From: Heterobilharzia americana
Taxonomy: Eukaryota > Platyhelminthes > Trematoda > Strigeidida > Schistosomatidae
Length of the DNA: 64,000 bases
Assembly: GCA_944470555.2 (NCBI GenBank)
Contig: OX104127.1
Coordinates: 89,366,708 to 89,430,707 of the forward strand
Reading direction: 5' to 3'
The notes beneath the pieces were generated by a model, which worked only from the letters and a program-made list of their open reading frames with translations, was not told the origin of the DNA and made no database searches. The position numbers and the translations under genes were made by a program. Shown piece by piece: positions 24,871 through 37,500 of the stretch (position 1 is the stretch's first letter; each line of letters begins with the position of its first letter).

Positions 24871-25304
24871 GGTACAAGGATAATCTTAAACATAAGTAGT
24901 TGTCTTCTTTTCAAATGATTACAAAGTCATTTATATTTGTTGTCCATTCTTGTTTGAACTGACTTTCAAAGTAACATGATCTGTAATTGCTGGTCTGCTA
25001 GTGACTTTCTAGTTACACTTGATTAAAATGCATCAATCAAATCCTTCTCCGATTCAGAGTCACACCCTTTATTTAAGCGAAAAATTCTATGTGTATGTTC
25101 AGGAAGTGAATAACATTTAAAATTCATTATCTTTCCTAAACCTGCCTGTGGTTACAATAAGTTAAAGCTATGGTTAGAGCTTCACAAGAACCACATTTTG
25201 TATTTTGCGGTATTCCACCTTTCAGACAATATAAATTAGTAAGTGTCAAACCTTTCAATATGTAGATCAGTTTTCTGATTCTGAAACATACTGCATTTTG
25301 TTCA

Positions 25305-25312
25305 GTTTTCAG
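25305..25312 (+). promoter_or_regulatory. Candidate 3' splice or trans-splice acceptor upstream of the carrier ATG
   Basis: The sequence ttttgttcagttttcag ends in two possible AG acceptors (25305 and 25312), 58-65 bp upstream of the ATG at 25370. It could join an upstream 5'-UTR exon or be a spliced-leader acceptor, since trans-splicing is known in schistosomes. Confidence 0.35.
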
Positions 25313-25369
25313 AATCGGCGTTCAAGTTATTGTCAAAGTGTCGTACTTACTGTGACACGTGCGAGATCT

Positions 25370-25518
25370 ATGATTACACGGTTTTTTGATCAAACACAGT
25401 GGCAGAATTTGGTGGCTGGCGTTACTGGTGGAGTAGCATCGGCGCTGATTTTGCATCCATTGGATTTAGTCAAAATCAGATTACAGGTCAATGAAGGTAC
25501 AGGTGTCATCGCTTGCAG
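25370..25518 (+). CDS. SLC25A32: Carrier exon 1
   Basis: This encodes residues 1-50 with the first carrier signature [10 protein letters not shown] at about residues 30-39. The ATG at 25370 was chosen because the longer open frame to the left starts only with TTG. The donor CAG|GTTGGG at 25518/25519 is the only nearby one giving phase 2, which exon 2 requires. Two earlier GT sites (25497, 25503) would leave phase 1. The last 15 or so bases belong to a repeat that recurs at 31621, so this exon end is unusual. Confidence 0.8.
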
Positions 25519-28500
25519 GTTGGGATCATTTTCTTCCACTTTCATATTTTCATACTATTTATCATTTTGAAAATTTCTACCATATTTTTTTTTTAAGGAT
25601 CTACATTAAATCTTTGCTAATACTTAGCTAGAAGAAGCAAACAGTAGACCGTAGTAAAACTAATAACACTTTGTTTATGCCGAGGATATATGAAACTGTT
25701 GAGTAGATGATATACTTAACAGTCGACGACTTTCTGTCTATAGACTCATCCTTCTATCTGAGAAGATTGCGCTAGTGAGGTATAAAATCAGTTAAGTAGG
25801 ATGTCTCGAATATTAATTTTGATAGTGTGCCGAATGGTGGCGCGCAGCTGATTTCGGTAGAAGTTGAAGAACGTTGGTGTTATGGTTTTTACTGTATACA
25901 TGTTGCTGACTCCCTCGAAGGGGTATATTTCAAGATAGCAGACGACAGTGGTAATAAACAAAACATATGCATGCGTACCATAGAGCGTTTGAAAATGTTG
26001 GTTTGTAAGTTGATCAATATCTCGAGATCCGGGGCATCTTGCTTTGGGCTCAAAATGTCGGAAAACTCATATGAATTGTGTACACAGATTGATCACCGAA
26101 TGGTAATCGTTCTATCTGTCTTGGCTTAAGCGTTGATTGAGGCCTGTTAATCAAGTTTGCAATGCAGACATTATGCTAACTGATTTGATACTGTGATTTA
26201 CTGTACTTTACTGTTAGACATATTCAGTTCTCATTTTCAGGATGGAACAAAATGTAACTAAAAACTTCATTTAAAGGAGCTCAAACTATAGAGTATGTTA
26301 GCAAAAACGATTCATTCAGCTTAAGCTAAGAGTTGTATAGTGAAAAGCAAGAATGTTTGTTATTAAGTTTCATAGAATCAACAGCAGAGTGGTGATTCAA
26401 AAGTTGTTTTATTTGCTCAATCACCTGGGAATAACAAATGGAAATTACACTCCATTGACTTCCATTTATAAAATCCACCAAAACGGAATACTACCCACCA
26501 CAAGTGCGTGTATCTGTAGCTTGATATTGAGGCATAGATCCCCATTACATTCAGACTGTAATCGAATCAGTTTGCTAGGATAAACATGCTTCAGCTTAGA
26601 GAGGTAAAAGTAACTTTCTTCACTTTGCTTCTAACATGTTATTAGCGAAATGTAAGATCATTTACAGCATATCGAATGGAACCGAAATCCACACAGTAAT
26701 TCTGTGCGTGCTCTTGAAATAGACAATGAGTCACACCAATTATGTGGGGCTAGTGGTACCTCGCTACTCAAACCTCGATATGTCCGTCTGCGCTCGGACC
26801 CATGACCCATTAGTTGGGAACCAATTACATATACTTCTTTCGAGTATTAAGGACATATGATCTTATCAGAGGTTTTGATTTATCCATACTGTAGTACTAT
26901 CAATTGAGTAACACAAAATTAGGACTAACAAAGTTATAGATGGTGTCCGAACTTTAGTTGACGAAAACTCAGGTCTGGAGTTTTATCGGTTTAGTTAGCT
27001 TATCTATGCTTCTATGATAGACAAAGTCCGGTTCTACAGTTTTACTGCAAATAGGTCGTATGACAAAATATCAGCTATCAATCATAATTTAACCAATGGA
27101 CCCAAGTTGCTAAATGGCTGTCATGATTGAATCATTAATTTAAATGCGTTGTTAGGTAGTAGAAACCTCATGATAACAGTTTACCAGCGTGGTATTTATC
27201 TCTCCACGACTACTATGCGATTTCGTGTACTAGACTGTGAACCTTTGCACTGTTCGATTATAGGTTTGAAAAGCTGTTTCCTGCATCTTGATCTCTATCA
27301 TCTTACATTTGATTGGATTATACTAGAAGAAATTAAAGTTATGCTAGTTGTTACCAACTCTGACTATTGATTTTTAAAATCAGTTATCAGTTGGTGACAA
27401 GTTACTTTTTTCTTCCTTAGTAGGTCGTAGATTGGATCTATATCCGGGTGTTGATTAGCTGACTTTTTGTTTGAATCCCAGGCTTCTAGAAATACTTTCG
27501 TGGTTTTCCAACATGCTTTTTGTAGTATTTACACATTCTATCGTTCGAATCTGTGATTATGATTGCCTACGTAAATTGAGACCACAAACGATGCTCAGCC
27601 AAAAGTTGGTATTCGTGTATCTGTTGAGTAATCTGACAGCCAAACTAGCCAGTGTAGTGCTGTTTATAATCTTTGCCGTTGATATAGAAAATTATTTGTT
27701 TTGTCTTCCATTGGCTTGCAGGTGTTTAGTAGCGATTTCTTCGGTTTTTCTACTGCTGCAGCCCTAAACAAATGAAGTGATCGGTTGACAGTCTCTGAGC
27801 CAACCTTGATGACTATGAAGGGAGCACGTAGCAAGTATGTAATGCTTATCAAAGCTCGCTAATCGAACTCATACAGTCATGTAAGGGCTTATGGGGAGTT
27901 GCCATCTGAATTGATGACAGTTAGTGGTGCCCGTCAGGGGTTCCCACTGTCACCATTCCTGTTCAAATTCGTTACAGACCTACTAGTGGACATAACCATA
28001 GGTACATGTGACTCCACATGGATATATCTACTCCCTGGAGGTCATCTGGTTGGATCGTAGCATGCAGATGGTATTGCCCTGCTTGGTGAAAAAGCTTAAA
28101 ATATACAAAGTCGTCTGAACGCGTTAGCATGCTTTTTATGCCTTTCAGATGTAAGATGACGCTTCAGGACTGGTCTGAAAATATTCTTAGTCTAAGGATA
28201 GTGAGTGAAGTGGTTGAATGCGTCGACCACTTCACTTACTTAACGAATTGTATCAGCTCGAGTGTGGGGGGGGGGAGGTTGCTGACGAAATCCCGGCTCG
28301 GGTATAGAAGACCAGTTTGGCACTTGCCAGCTTGCGTTATTTGTGGCATTGACTGGTGACACATCCGACTACCTACTAAAGGATGAGTATACTGTGCTGT
28401 AGTCCACTCTGTCCTGTTCTACCGTTATGAGACATGGTAGTTGAATGTAGATGTGAATAGACTACGGGTTTTTGACTACTAGTGTCTTCGTAGCACTGCC

Positions 28501-31500
28501 CCACGTAAAGTGACGATACCGTATAAGTAATGCTGAGGTTAGGCGAAGGGTACTAGACAAGGCAAGTAAATCAGTCGGTGAGGTTGGGAACCCTCATCGA
28601 CTGAGGTGGCTTGGATATATGTTACAGATACGGAGCCACCGTCTACCTTGCCGTGCTATGCTGGGAGAAGGTGGCTTAGGTTGGAAGAGGAGTCAGGGTG
28701 CCCAGACTAAAACATGACACTACTTCATAAAGTCTCTAATTATTGGTCTAATCCGTGTAGGCAGGTATAGACTGTCTGGCTAGGATCTTCGAGATCATAG
28801 GAATCAGTAGTTGTGAACTCTTGGTGAGATGGCTGAAAATTGGTCGTAGTGGTGAAGATGTATTCACTCTTTTACATCTTAAGCTTGAGTGTTTTGAGGA
28901 ACCTTAGTCTTTAAATTCCTTCTCCTTCCATACACCTTTATCTAATTTGACATCAGTCTTCCCTATCCACCTATTCTTTGTATACTACTGTGATGTGTGG
29001 CAACTTGAACCGATACACTTGTGTGCGAGATTCTACTTAGATTTTGTCTGTCTGATACGTGCAAAGTAACGAAATTACTCTTCTGAGGTAACTGCACTAT
29101 TTTCTGTGTTAGTTGATTGGTGCCAATCGGCAACAGGTACTTTTCTTCCATTTTCCATATCACTTCAGTGTTGCAATGGGTCTTGGCTGTTGAAAGTAGT
29201 GTTTTGTACCGTAGGCGTGGTAGCTGTTGTAATACAAAATTTTTATCAGCAAGTTTAGTTTTCCTGTACATGTGAGTTTTCAAGGTGCTATCATGCTTTC
29301 TGTAGTCAAAGGCATCTCGGAAGTCAATTTCTTTGTTTTCATCCTCTTCCTGTCTTGCGAATCGAACTCCTTCAGATGTTTGGTTGGTTAGTTTGACCGT
29401 TTCTTCTTTTCTGCCTAATTGAGAATGCAGAAAGAGTGCTGCGTACGTTCCGAATCCAAAATTTTATGTTACATAAGAAAGATAAATATTGATTTCAGCC
29501 GCTCCACTACTTCAACAATTAGTCGTGATGTCGAAAGTTCCATGCGTATTCCTGTTATTGTTTTCAAAAATCGTAACACTAAACAGTAGGTGGGTCGTGA
29601 GGTATAAATCTGTGTTATTAGGTTTGGTTTTGGTCGTTCTTCAGAAAAATATTCATTATCTTTTTGGCTAAATCCTGACCAACTGAAGGAAGAGTAAGGT
29701 CACATCAACAGGTGCCATCGTTTCGTCATTGTCTAACTTCAATCATTTTCTTTTCTTCAGAAATCCATTTATCGGGCTTAGCTACAAGTCTTTTTCCTCA
29801 TACTGGATCCAAAAATCTTAACCAATAAAGTGCAGTGGATGTGATCGTGACTTCTTATCATTTTTGTGTGCGTGACATTTATCGTTTCTGCTTATTTTTT
29901 GCCCTATCACCTTTACAGACCCAAGACAACGAAGGTATTCCGAACTTTATATGACATTGCCCAATATCGAGGTTTTCGTGGTCTTTACTTGGGTTTAACC
30001 CCAAATGTTATTGGAGCAGGCACTTCATGGGGTTTGTACTTTTTCCTGTAAGTATCTTATCCTTTTCTTACTTGTGTGTGTTATAACTTTACTGCTTTTT
30101 AAGATCACATTTTACTGTTGAGATATGATTGAAGGCAGTAAGTAGCAGATCTTCCGTATAGATTTTATGCATGTCGATGGTTATGAGCAAGACGTTCCTG
30201 CGAACTCTAAAAACTCATTCTTTCGATTTCAACTCATATCTCTACCAGAGTGATATTTTGGGTACTATCAGGACTTGATCATTCGTCCATGATTCAGTTA
30301 TTCGGAGTGTCTTTTTGCATCCGGATAGTTAGGCATTAATTTCTATCACTGTTTGATGCAATGAAATATTCTCATTATGATATCATTTATACCTTCAGAT
30401 TGATAAGTACCCATTCGTCTCCAACCACTTGACATTCCAAGAAGTTCCTTCTACATACTCTTTACACCAATACCCTATTGCGATATTTCAGAATACTTCA
30501 CAGGATGATTTCTAGAGAGAAACAATGAAATTTGTAAATTCAGATAAATTCATTTCTCCTTTATCTCTCTGGTTAAACTTTTATTATTTTACATTATTAT
30601 TTGTCCCTTGGGTTCCTAGTGGAACATAAGGCTTCAGTAACACGTCGCCATTGCACACTGTTCTCTATGGTCTCCTTATTCTGGCTCCACGACTGCCCAC
30701 AAGCTTTCATTTCTTCCTCACACCATCTCCTCGATGTCACCGTCGCCTCGGATGCCCAATTCGTCGTTTCCCATTTGGCTTCCACTGGAGTGACTGGCCT
30801 GGCGCATGATGTCCCCGAATGGTCTTCTCAGTGTATGTCCAGTCCAATCCATCTCCACTTCCTTCTGCATATTTGTTGAGCGATGGGTTCTTGGTTGGTT
30901 TGTTGCCAGGCCAGCCAGAGTTCCTCGTTGCTTATTCTTTTTGCACATCAGGTCTTCAATATCGAACGTAGGCGGTTATTGATGAATGTCTGCAGTTTGT
31001 TGAAAATGCTCCTCATCCTCATCTGTGCCGCCTGTAGTTGAAACGATGCTGCCCTGCCTAGGTAGGTGAAAGAGACAACTTCCTTTAGGTTTCTCCCGTT
31101 CGTGGTGCTTTTTATTGTTCTTGGTTGGGTATCTTCATCACCTCTATCTTCTCTACTTTCACCTGAAGGAAGTCCCGTCCTAGCTGCCTTTTTTGTCAAC
31201 TTGTTGGTTTTTGCCTGTAGATCTTTGAGTTTTGGCGACATTAGACACAAGTCATCATCGTTGGCGAAAACCAAATCTTCTGGGGTCTTTTCATCGGTCC
31301 AGCGTATGCCCATCTTCTCTTAGCTCCTCATAGTTTGTTGTGTGATCCAGTCCAGTCGACTACAATCAGTAAGATCAACGGTGATGATAGTAGGCGGTAA
31401 CCTTGTCTTACTCCTTCCTTCACTTCAAAGTCATCACCGAGCTTTCTACTGTGAATCACTTGGCATGTGGCGTCTTCATATAGTTGTTGAATGAGGTTGA

Positions 31501-34500
31501 TAGAGATTTGTGGCACTCCGTAATGTTGAAGCAACTGCCAAATTACTTCTCGGTCGACGGTGTTCATGGACTTTTCAAAATCGATGAGGGTTAAACTTTT
31601 AAGCCACTGAACAATTTTAGTGACATCGCTTGCAGGTTGGGATCATTGTCTCCCTTTCATATTTTTTATACTACTTATCATTACGAAAATGTCTACCACA
31701 CTTTTTTGAAAGATCTAAACAAAATCTCTGCTAATACTTAGCTCGAAGAAGCAAACAGTAGACCGTAGTAAAACTAATAACACTTTGTTTATGCCGAGGA
31801 TGTATGGAACTGTAAAGTGGATGGAATACTTAGTATGCAACAGAACATAAACTGTGAAGACTGGCAATATGAATTATCTGGATACACAGCTAAATTTTAT
31901 GGCCACAGCCCACCACTATTTATAAAACATCTGAAACAACCAATTTCGAGCGACTGTAAAACCATCCTAGCAAAGATCGAGTTAGATTTCTTCATTTCGA
32001 CTGGAAAGACAGATTTTATAAGATAGAGAAGTCTATTTGGTGATTTCAGTTTTTACTATGGTGGCCTTTAAAATTACTGATCGATTGGGTGACTTAAGAG
32101 GCCATCGTAGCAACTGCAGAAATAACCAATTAGTCTTGTATATTTTATGAAAAGCTACCTTTAGTAGCTGGAATACCGAAACGTGATTGGTTATTTGCGC
32201 ATTTGCTAGAGTGGGCTTTAAAGTCACCCAGTAGTACACAGTAACTGATATCGATCAACATGCAGTTATTTGCGAACGATGAAAGTGAATGACAAGTGGA
32301 TGAAAAGCTCTTGAACTGAGTTATGGAATAATGTTACCAAATAAGTGATAAGCAAAATATATATAATAAATAAAATAATATGTCTGACACTACCTATCTG
32401 GTAGTAACCTTACTTCACAGAATATCACGGGAAATAACAGAGGCTAGGTTGTATTATAAAGGCGTGCAAACCGAGTGTTGCCTAGATCAGCTCTTTAAAT
32501 TTTTGCCACTCACTAATCTATCTGCATCTCTTGGGAATTCTGGTCGAGTCATCAATTCTTGTATCGTGTTATCTATCAAGATAATATTTGATTTACAACT
32601 GGATATATAATGCGATTAGACAAACTCGTTTCTGATTAAAATTTTGTGTGTTGAATAATAAAATTCTCCAACTTCCTGGATAACGTACAAAAACAACAGC
32701 TAAAGTAATTACTGGGACACTTTCAGATTGTTGGTTAAAGAGAAGTTGACTGATGGTTTTCCAAATAACCAGAATGACATATATCTTTTTGACTGGCATA
32801 TCAATAGAATTCAGCAGCAAACTTTGGTACATATTTTCAGGTTGGAATTCATCATGGGCTGACATCTGTTGGAGGAGCATTGGAGACCTAGGAGCACTGG
32901 ACAGTTGTTTTGTCCTAACACGGGACTCAGCAGTGCGCACCCATGACCCCGTTCGCCACGGAACCTAAAAGTTTTTGGTTCGATCCCTGGCGAAGAGGAG
33001 TCCCATGATAAAACGAAACAGTTGTCCATTGCTCTTCGAACTAATGTTAGTCCGTGATAACTTCTAACCTAAAAATCAACTAATTAATCTCAACAAACCT
33101 CTAGATACGTTGATACGTATGTTCAAATTCCATATTCTTAGGAAATTCGCCAGTAGGATTGATACGGAAACAAGATTCAAACTTCTGTCATCAGATCTCT
33201 GTCTCAAACTAACAGTTACAAAGAGAAAAAGTTGGTTTTTTAAAACCGAATCATTTCCATCTGAAATGAAAGATACATATTATTATGTTATAAAAAGGTC
33301 ACAAAATAATGACAACATTGTGTTCATCAAATCAACGAAAGGTTCTGTTGTCGTTATAATAATTTCCAGTCTAATAATTATCAATGCCATTGAGCGAATG
33401 AGATGGTTATGGTTGGCTATTTCGATCTGATTGTCGCTGGTATATACGTATCGAATCGGAAAGTGACGAGACGAGCATCAGAATGACGTTTTACGCTATA
33501 TACGCCGTTGGTATTTTGTTACATATGATTATCTGAATTATCCAAACGATCCACTCTAACGTTGAGTGAGGCTCATCCAAATATCGGATTCAAAGTAAAG
33601 CGATCAGGGAACTGATGATACTATCCTATTTTTTTTTATCTAGACATTACACGTAAGAATGATAGGAAATATCGGATATATTTTTTGATGGAAAAGAAAA
33701 CCAGAGTGGACCATATATTTGGATTAATGAGAGTAGTATACTACCAGCTGAGAAAACTCTTACTCACAAAGACACCGGAAAAGGAATATGCTACGATAGA
33801 AAGATGAAAGGAGAGGTTGCCTTGTGGATGGTATCAAGGAAACTGATTTCTGTTCAAAGGGGTATCAAGTTGCGAGTATTGTAAATCAATGACTGGGATT
33901 GACTTTTAACATTACTTTCTTAGATGTGAAGCTGATACTGTTTTATAAGGTATAATATTCGGTAAGATAGACAAAAATTGGCTAGTATTCGCCTGATTTG
34001 GTAAGTTATATATACTCTATAAAACAGGCGTGATAGGAGGATAGAGATTTTGGTTTGGACTCGCTTTGTTAAACACTTTGTTACTAATTTAAACAGGATT
34101 AATTTTTCGATTGCATTTCGTTTACTGAATATGAGATACGAGATCAGTTTTAAAAGTAGCTTTTCAGCTCTAGTGTTTACACCTAGTTAACCTAAAGAAG
34201 ACATTTTATTTAGCCATGAACTGTATTGGTAACGAATTTGTTTTGTTTGCCTTTCACCTTATTGTGTTGTATTTCAGATTATGATTTATTAATATTGACT
34301 AGTGTTTATTTTTTGTGTCGCAATCTTGCATCCACAACTGCTTATTTCAGTATCTTACGTGATCAGTAAGCATTTTTAAGATCATTCTGACTGATACTAG
34401 CATCCTAATTTGATATATAACTCATTGTTTTGACTAGTTTATATTCCATTTTTGTGTGATACAAACTCTCTTCTCTTCTTTATCTTCTAATGACATATGA

Positions 34501-37500
34501 ATTTATCACTTGAAGACTATGTCAACTTTTATTCTGTTCCAATGTTAAACAGTTACTGGGTGTATTCTATCAGGTGAACGTAATTACTTTTTTGCTTAAA
34601 AGATGGTGTGAGAGATGCTTATTTATTGACATTAACAGCTTCTGAAAAGGGGAGTAATTTCAGCTTAATATAGGAGTAAAACTTAAGCACTGTGGTCTAT
34701 TATAATTTCCATTTTAGTCTGTTTATTAGAAATGTCACACAGTGAAGGGACAGTAGCATTTACTGGATAACGTTTCGGACACAATTTATTGCCCATTTTC
34801 ATATCAGTTAACTCCACAAATTTGAGACAGAGTTTATACATTCACAATTTCCTCTCCTTCTTTGTAGTGACAAGGGTAGTAGAATTTTCCATATATCTGG
34901 ACAGGTGCAGAATCATTTCGACTGCATGTATTTGGTGTTGATTCGATAAACGCAGATTCGGTAACCAATCTCTCCATATCGCTCTATCCCACCTTGTTGT
35001 GTAATTGCCTGCAGTGCTATAGCCGAGCTTTTCTCTAAATTTCTTATCTTATTAGAATCTACTAAACTTGATTTAGCTAAGTTTTTGTGTTCTGTTATTC
35101 TAATCGCCCCTGGTCGATTACTTTGACCTATGTATTTGACTTCACGACCATTGCGAGGGATATGGTAAGCTAAAGTGTTTTCTTCAGTTACATCAATAGG
35201 ATTGTTTAACCTAAAAAGCTTGTTTCTAAACGAGTTTGTTGGCTTAAATACCAGTTTAATCCCAGCCTCATTGAGAGTTCTTTGTAATGCTTCTGAGGTG
35301 CCTTCCTTGTTTGGTAGTAACACAGCAGAGGCTTTGAATTTTCTCTCTACTGCCCATGTCATCACAAAGAAGGAGAGGAAATTGAGAATGTATAAACTCT
35401 GTCTCAAATTTGTGGAGTTACCTGATTTCAATATGGACAATAAATTCTGTGCGAAACGTTATCCAGTAAATGATACTGTTCCTTCACTGTGTGACTAAAA
35501 TTGAATTTCAGCTCAGTTAATTAGTTGTGTACTCTCCAGAGAGAAATATCTGTTTCTTATCTTAGTATCATTAAGTATTAAGAAAGATTGAGCTAGTTAA
35601 AGAGACGCATTTAGTAAGAAAAGGACATCAAACAAGATTATCAATTTTACTAGAATTTTCGCTTTTTTCGGTTTTTGGATTCCTCTTAAATTACTAATGT
35701 ATACAGGCGACTAACGAAAAGCTATGAAATAAGTTAAGACAGGAAAAAAGACACTCATTTCTCTTTATTCAAATTTGTGATTGACTTTTATTTTACCAAG
35801 GCTTTATTGATACTGAATGATGATTGCAGGTGAAATGAAAATTTTAACCGCAGCAGAATTCGAATCAGCGACTGCCGAGTTTCTGGCAGATTTACAAACT
35901 GAGTTTTATGTTAAGTGTTTCCATGGAAATGCGCTTTTCATCTCAAACGTCAACTTTATTGATTATTATTATTATTTGTCCCTTGGGTTCCTAGTGGAAC
36001 ATACGACTTCAGTGGCACGTCGCCACTTCACTCTGTTCTCTGAAGTCTTTCCAACCTGGCCCCACAACTGCCAAGAAGCTTTCATTTCTTCTTCACACCA
36101 TCTCCTCCATGTCACCCTCAGACGCCCAAATCGCCGTTCCCGCTTTTTGTTTCACTTGACGGCCTGATCTGGCAGGTGATGTCCCCGAATGGTCTTCTCA
36201 GTGTATTCCAATCCAATCCATCTCCACTTCCTGATGCATATTTGTTGGGCGATGGGTTGTTGGTTGGTTCGTTGGCAGGCCAGAGTGAGTTCTTTGTTGC
36301 TTATTCTTTCTGGCAATCCATCTGATCTTCAGTGTCAGTGTCGAATGAGCGTGGGCGGCAGCTGCTGTTGACGTTTACTTAGTCAATTCTTTTTACTATC
36401 ATTATTATTATTACTATTATTATTATTATTATTATCTATATTTAACAGTTATGAAGGCATGAAGCGATTCGCTCAGCATGGTGATGAAACCATATCCCTT
36501 ACTAGCATGCAGTATATCTCATATTCTGCTTTATCAGGTTAGTTTTGTACTGTTTATCTTGTACCAGTTATTGTTTACTTCATCATGTATGGTTATATCT
36601 CAAGTAAATGTTCCTAAGCCTCAAGACCCCCAGTTTCTAAGTATTTAATAGGCTATCACGTATTATTTCTTCATCATCTTCAAAGAGGGTTCCCCGTCCA
36701 GATAGTTTTCACCACAAACTGGCACTAACTATGCAAATGGATAAAAGCCACTAGCTACAGCATAACTGTTGTTCATCGTCATTCAGAGAACTCTTCGCCT
36801 CTTACTGTTAGCGGTTTTATGGAAGTCATAGACGATAAGTAGAGTTTCAGAATAACTGACTTTAAATGAATAACTAAAGAGTGCTGAATTATTGTTTACT
36901 TCGTGAATGGATGGCTTATGAGAAAAGAGTGGCCCATAGTGAAACTGGATAATAATCTTATTATAATTATGGATTACCTTAAATTGGAAAATATTGACTG
37001 TTGAATTACAACTTGATGGTTGAATAGAAAATTTCTCCCCCAAGAAAACTGAAGGTTTTAAACTCGATACTGTATGTAATTGTGGATAGAAACTACTGAT
37101 AAACTCTAAATTAAGGAGAAAGAACTGACTGATATTTCTTATACTGTTCCAACATTTCGCTAACTGGTAGTTTGATGCTTATGGTGTAGATCATATTCGA
37201 ATTTGTAAACTTTTAACAAATCATTCATTTTAAAACCTTTTTGTTCATCTTTATTATCCAGTACTTGTTGATGAATTTTGATTTTTATAATTATTGGTAA
37301 GCAGTTAGAGTTAATCAGATTTACTTAAAAAGCGTCCATTGAAAAAAGCTGATCTTGAAAGAGCAAATAAGAGCTGTGAGTCATTGGTTGCAGAAGATGA
37401 CTATCAACCATTGGGTCATGTATTCGAGCCCCGCTGCACCTACGGAGGTTTGGTCAGTAAGGTAGTATGATTAGCCTCCACACAATAGGTGTGGCTTATT

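Noticed and set aside
25298..25369. Upstream extension of carrier exon 1
   Set aside because: The longer frame begins with TTG, not ATG, and contains a likely splice acceptor; the ATG at 25370 gives the family-typical length.
25827..26129. 100-codon + strand frame in intron 1 as a gene
   Set aside because: It has no ATG start, no splice-site support and no known domain.
32977..32987. GGTTCGATCCC as part of a functional tRNA gene
   Set aside because: No cloverleaf can be drawn around it; it belongs to a SINE with inverted arms. The same holds for 21071, 52697 and 60976.
33110..33430. 106-codon + strand frame as a host gene
   Set aside because: Composition matches random AT-rich frame; no start context, motif or splice structure.
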